From NCBI GenBank assembly GCA_023386555.1, contig JAEWJK010000009.1:186001-250000 (forward strand): 64,000 bases of DNA, read 5' to 3'. Origin of the DNA: Bacteroidota bacterium (GTDB lineage: Bacteria; Bacteroidota; Bacteroidia; Chitinophagales; Chitinophagaceae). The position numbers were made by a program, and so were the translations under genes. Shown here in pieces: positions 62,655 through 64,000 of the stretch. The notes below the pieces were generated by a model that saw nothing but the letters and a program-made list of their open reading frames with translations, had not been told where the DNA came from and did no database searches. Each line of letters starts with the position of its first letter. Position 1 is the stretch's first letter.

Positions 62655-62727
62655 GATGCCATGAAAATGGAACCATAAAGTGATTGCGACGCAATGAACG
62701 ATGCCATGATAACTTAAGCTGGTATCA
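62655..62727 (-). repeat. Intergenic repeat, copy 14 (GCGTCGC subtype, doubled arm)
   Basis: The core at 62676-62702 reads ATAAAGTGATTGCGACGCAA then TGAACGA. GATGCCATGA occurs at 62655-62664 and 62700-62709 in direct orientation, as in copy 2. It lies in the gap between the TPR gene and the barrel gene. Confidence 0.8.
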
Positions 62728-62746
62728 TAAATAACATGAATTAACT

Positions 62747-64000
62747 ATGAAGCAATTTAGTATAACATTTTTTACGGTTTTTATTTGTGTTTACGGCTTC
62801 TCACAAAAGAGAGCTACACTAGATACTACTAAGCCAACAACTGTTGTCGTAACATCTTCATTCAAGCCAACACTTAAGCCGGCAGCTAAGATTAATTTCA
62901 GTGCTGCAACGCCTACAGCAGATACAACAAGGCCAAATCTTTTCTATACTATTCCATCGCAAAATCTTTTCTTCAGCTATCAGCCTTCACCATTACAACC
63001 TCTGGCATTATCGCCAGACACTGGTTATAACTGGCAGAATCATAATTACGTAAAAGCGGGTTATGGAAATTTTACGTCTCCTTATGTACGAGTAGGATTA
63101 AGTTTTGGTAACGGAGTAAAATCTGTAATCAACGTTCATGCAAAACATATTTCTTCTAAAGGACAATTGGCTTTCCAGGAATTCAGCAAAACAAATGTTG
63201 CTGCATTAGGAATTTTCAATGCCAATAATAAACACGAGTGGACTGCAAAAGCACACATGGACCTGGATAATCAATTTCTATACGGTTTTCAGCCTGATAC
63301 CTTGAAATATACAAAAGATCAGCTAAGGCAAAACTTTTCATCTTTTGGTGCCAGGGTTGGAATGAGGAATAAAGATGAGAATGCAACTTTCACTTATAAC
63401 CCATCTGTAGGATTAGAAATTTTCAATGATAATCGGATTGGTAATGAAACAGATTTTTCATTTGCATTGCCTGTATCAAAATCGATTGGTCGTGCATTTG
63501 GTTTTGGGGTTGGATTATATGGTGATGTAACATCTCTTAAAGTTCCTTCAGGTAATTATGATAACAATCTTTTTTACTTAACTCCTGCAGTACAGTTTAA
63601 AACGCCGAATTTAAAAGTGAATGCAGGATTTTCTCCGTCATGGGATAATTCGGTCTTCAACCTGCTTCCAAATTTTACCGCTGAAGCCAAAGTAAAGAAT
63701 GAAAGATTCGCTGTTCAATTAGGATGGATAGGTTATTATCATAGAAACACTTATAGGAATCTTGCTAATTTTAATCCTTTTATTGCACAGCCTAACTTCT
63801 CTAACAATACAAGGATCTACGAACAATTTGCCGGCATTAAAGGTTCTGCCGGAAATCATCTTACTTACAATGCAAAAGTTTCCTTGCTGAACTATAATAA
63901 TATTGCCCTGTTTGTAAATGATACAACAGATGGAAAAACATTTAATGTAATCAATGAATCTTCACTAAAATCCTTACGAATACATGGTGAGATCGGTTAT
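62747..64000 (+). CDS. Predicted outer-membrane protein, 3'-truncated by window end
   Basis: An open frame of 418 codons to the last base of the window. It starts MKQFSITFFTVFICVYGFSQ, a signal peptide, followed by a Thr/Lys-rich, Pro-containing linker (about 20-60), then a long series of amphipathic strands with many aromatic and Gly residues (GYGNFTSPYVRVGLSFGNG, FGFGVGLYGDVTSL, and so on) that read as a beta-barrel. No plug domain was recognised. It is probably co-transcribed with the TPR gene 110 nt upstream. The 3' end is missing. Confidence 0.75.
   Translation, partial: MKQFSITFFTVFICVYGFSQKRATLDTTKPTTVVVTSSFKPTLKPAAKINFSAATPTADTTRPNLFYTIPSQNLFFSYQPSPLQPLALSPDTGYNWQNHNYVKAGYGNFTSPYVRVGLSFGNGVKSVINVHAKHISSKGQLAFQEFSKTNVAALGIFNANNKHEWTAKAHMDLDNQFLYGFQPDTLKYTKDQLRQNFSSFGARVGMRNKDENATFTYNPSVGLEIFNDNRIGNETDFSFALPVSKSIGRAFGFGVGLYGDVTSLKVPSGNYDNNLFYLTPAVQFKTPNLKVNAGFSPSWDNSVFNLLPNFTAEAKVKNERFAVQLGWIGYYHRNTYRNLANFNPFIAQPNFSNNTRIYEQFAGIKGSAGNHLTYNAKVSLLNYNNIALFVNDTTDGKTFNVINESSLKSLRIHGEIGY

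Noticed and set aside
1..64000. CRISPR array or phage/transposase-bearing element
   Set aside because: No spaced identical repeat array, no cas gene, no transposase, integrase or phage structural gene was found.

Overview
This window reads as chromosomal DNA of a Bacteroidota bacterium, most likely of the Chitinophagaceae. The evidence is: two very large secreted proteins with type IX secretion (T9SS) C-terminal sorting domains; outer-membrane barrels with N-terminal carboxypeptidase-regulatory-like domains; the Bacteroidota promoter form (TTTG, about 19 nt, TAnnTTTG), perfect in front of ribosomal protein L31; a menaquinone gene of the futalosine route (mqnA); and AT-rich, mostly housekeeping gene content. 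The genus is inference.

Layout. 1-4 kb: end of a membrane protein, a glycosyltransferase coupled to riboflavin synthase, and lgt. 4-9.3 kb: a tandem pair of paralogous outer-membrane beta-barrels, the second broken by a one-base frameshift. 9.3-16 kb: yajQ, L31, an OmpH chaperone, heptose kinase plus ispD, argS with a large insertion, GtrA. 16-30 kb: a T9SS metalloprotease, dnaK, a methyltransferase, a MazF-type toxin-antitoxin cassette between 60-nt direct repeats, a lipoprotein, a GT87-like protein and a 1359-aa T9SS cargo. 30-35 kb: alpha operon (infA-rpmJ-rpsM-rpsK-rpsD-rpoA-rplQ) then carA. 35-43 kb: a RelE-type module, an EF-G paralogue lacking the catalytic His, a phosphodiester glycosidase, a DUF4382 lipoprotein, a ROK kinase, purB, mqnA. 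43-50 kb: methyltransferase, a three-gene glycosyltransferase operon, a YfhO protein. 49.6-57 kb: YhhQ transporter, CorA-Nudix, pyrR-dapF, tRNA-Cys, a nucleoside phosphorylase, a second RelE-type module, pyrB, coaD. 57-64 kb: two hotdog thioesterases, a hypothetical, DoxX, a 1013-aa TPR protein and the start of an outer-membrane barrel that leaves the window.

How the genes relate. Pyrimidine functions recur (carA, pyrR, phosphorylase, pyrB) but are not one operon. Envelope functions dominate the accessory content: lipoprotein maturation, OMP chaperone, heptose activation, glycosyltransferases, T9SS cargo and barrels. Coupled genes use ATGA or TAATG junctions.

The strongest unexplained signal is an intergenic repeat family, about 14 copies in 64 kb. 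Its core is TTGYGTCRC followed by a CTTGTAC-type segment. The inner bases covary (GTG-T-CAC or GCG-T-CGC), several copies have a foldable left arm, and one copy is split by a roughly 53-nt insertion. All alignments were made by eye.
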